64,000 nt of DNA. Source: Prosopocoilus inquinatus (Eukaryota; Arthropoda; Insecta; Coleoptera; Lucanidae). Both the position numbers and the translations under genes were made by a program. Positions 63,066-64,000 of this stretch are shown one piece after another. Each line of letters starts with the position of its first letter. The first letter of the stretch is position 1. The stretch is from positions 5,768,501 through 5,832,500 of the forward strand of contig CM069880.1 of assembly GCA_036172665.1 (NCBI GenBank). The letters run 5' to 3'. The notes under the pieces are model-generated. The model was not told the origin of the DNA and did not search any database. It worked only from the letters and a program-made list of their open reading frames with translations.

Positions 63066-64000
63066 TTCCATTATCTCGGTGCTCAATAAACGACTTTCGA
63101 AGCTCACATAATTTTTCATTTAACTCAACGCCAAAGTGGTGACCCCGACGTGATCATAACGTGTAATTGGCGCGAGTGATTGTTACTAATTATTTCTTTT
63201 ATTTTTTTTAAACATTTCAAAATGAATACCGCGAGTGAAACAGAACACGCAGAAGTTAATCATGTAGGTGTTCGATTGCCACAATTTTGCACGAAAGATC
63301 CCGAAATGTGGTTCTGCATGGTTGAACGAAGCCTCGCGGCGGCGGGCATTACAGCGGATGCGACGAAATTCGGTTACGTGCTCGGAGTGCTCGACCCCGC
63401 AACCAAATTGGAAGTGCGTGATGTTATTGTAAATCCACCTGCCACAGAACAGTTTGAAAAATTAAAAAAGGAACTCGTCGCAAGATTGGGCACCTCGCAA
63501 GAACAGAAAACGGGGCAGTTGCTGGAACACGAGGAAATTGGCGATCGCAAACCGTCGCAATTTCTGCGACACCTACGAAGCCTGGCTAGGAAAAACGATT
63601 CCAGACGTGCTTTTACCAAAGCTGTGGGTAGGTCGTTTACCAAATCATACGCAGGCTTTTCTGTCGATGCAGAAGGACGTAAACCTCCACAAAGCCGCAG
63701 AACTCGCCGACACTATCGCAGAAACGATGCGACCAGCGGCGCCGCAGATCTCAAAGACTTCCAACGCCTCGGTGAAAGCCCTCTTGAATGTTAAAATGGC
63801 CCAACCGTCGATGAACCTGCTGGAACAGATGCAACGGATGCAGGACGAAATTGCGACACTGTCCGATTCGGTCAGACGCGACAGAAGCAACGACTGCAAT
63901 TCCAGCAGACGACGCATCAGATCACCGTCACGAAGAAGAGTCCCGGGCGCAGACAAGAGATGCTGGTATCACCAGACATATGGAAGCGATGCGACGAGGT
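63066..64000 (+). mobile_element. Gypsy-type LTR retrotransposon, left end and gag (partial)
   Basis: TGGTGACCCCGACGTGATC at 63137-63155 is a typical primer-binding site, preceded by an LTR-like end (TCAATAAACGACTTTCGAAG). Only about 70 bp of LTR-like sequence remain before polymerase coding sequence begins on the other strand at 63064, so the LTR is truncated by the junction. The element continues beyond the window. Confidence 0.65.
63222..64000 (+). pseudogene. Gypsy gag, frameshifted, runs off the window
   Basis: ATG 63222 starts MNTASETEHAEVNHVGVRLP; LPQFCTKDPEMWFCMVE, KLEVRDVIVNPPATEQFEKL and LLEHEEIGDRKPSQFLRHLR are the capsid-like gag blocks of insect gypsy elements. Near 63600 the frame changes; the next frame gives LPKLWVGRLPNHTQAFLSMQ, ELADTIAETMRP and ends RCWYHQTYG at the window edge, the usual junction of gag and protease. 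GC content is higher than its surroundings, suggesting a younger insertion. Confidence 0.75.

Noticed and set aside
1..64000. tRNA or rRNA genes
   Set aside because: I looked for B-box (GGTTCGAATCC) and conserved rRNA stretches and saw none. A tRNAscan run would be needed to exclude them fully.

Overview
The window looks like repeat-dense, AT-rich arthropod (most likely insect) nuclear DNA. The support is: short GT-AG introns of about 60 bp, an arthropod-type TATA plus TCAGT initiator core promoter, many hAT, mariner, LINE, copia and gypsy remnants, and two exons of one host gene of the RGS-RZ (cysteine-string) class at 33.7-34.0 kb. I cannot name the species.

The main content is remains of Polinton/Maverick (adintovirus-like) elements. 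Polinton 1 (about 1-14.75 kb) is nearly complete in gene content but broken almost everywhere. On the minus strand it carries a capsid arm: a partial gene, the double jelly-roll major capsid protein, a penton-like minor capsid protein, an adenain-type protease fused to a basic membrane-associated N-terminus, a lysine-rich repeat protein and a PLA2-like protein. On the plus strand lie the packaging ATPase, a truncated DUF8207-type protein, an integrase C-terminal chromodomain, a conserved unnamed family (here the DIQGF family), DNA polymerase B (interrupted by a LINE) and dUTPase. A spliced minus-strand gene of unknown function lies between them. Polinton 2 (about 50.3-63.06 kb) keeps ATPase, DUF8207, an unknown gene, integrase and polymerase B, but its left arm has three different genes (one with a start codon split by an intron, one proline/serine/threonine-rich gene interrupted by a LINE, one proline-rich spliced gene) and no recognisable capsid genes. 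A third, rotted set of Polinton pieces lies at 15-25.9 kb. It includes a minus-strand relic of the split-start gene that keeps the same promoter and the same 62-bp intron.

The most interesting system is a repeat family with a monomer of exactly 312 bp inserted at four places (0.73-1.39, 4.25-4.33, 15.65-15.92 and 17.94-19.76 kb). Each full monomer encodes what reads as a type I hammerhead self-cleaving ribozyme: core CTGAAGA, a 5-bp helix II, GAAA, a minimal helix III, cleavage site GTC, and a long interrupted helix I. Two sequence lineages differ by compensating changes in helix I. Each insertion is flanked by a 12-13 bp target duplication and the three larger ones combine inverted and forward monomers. 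I interpret the family as an animal retrozyme (a non-autonomous element with a circular-RNA life cycle) that has invaded the Polinton genes.

From 25.9 to 50 kb the DNA is mostly nested non-autonomous transposons, several with target duplications that can be read directly (hAT 39044-42681; hAT-like 46972-47808, 41946-42154 and 27313-28142; a Harbinger-like 37721-38228; several TA-flanked elements). Between them are AT-rich stretches with no gene that I can see. The window ends in the gag region of a gypsy-type retrotransposon that abuts the truncated polymerase gene of Polinton 2.
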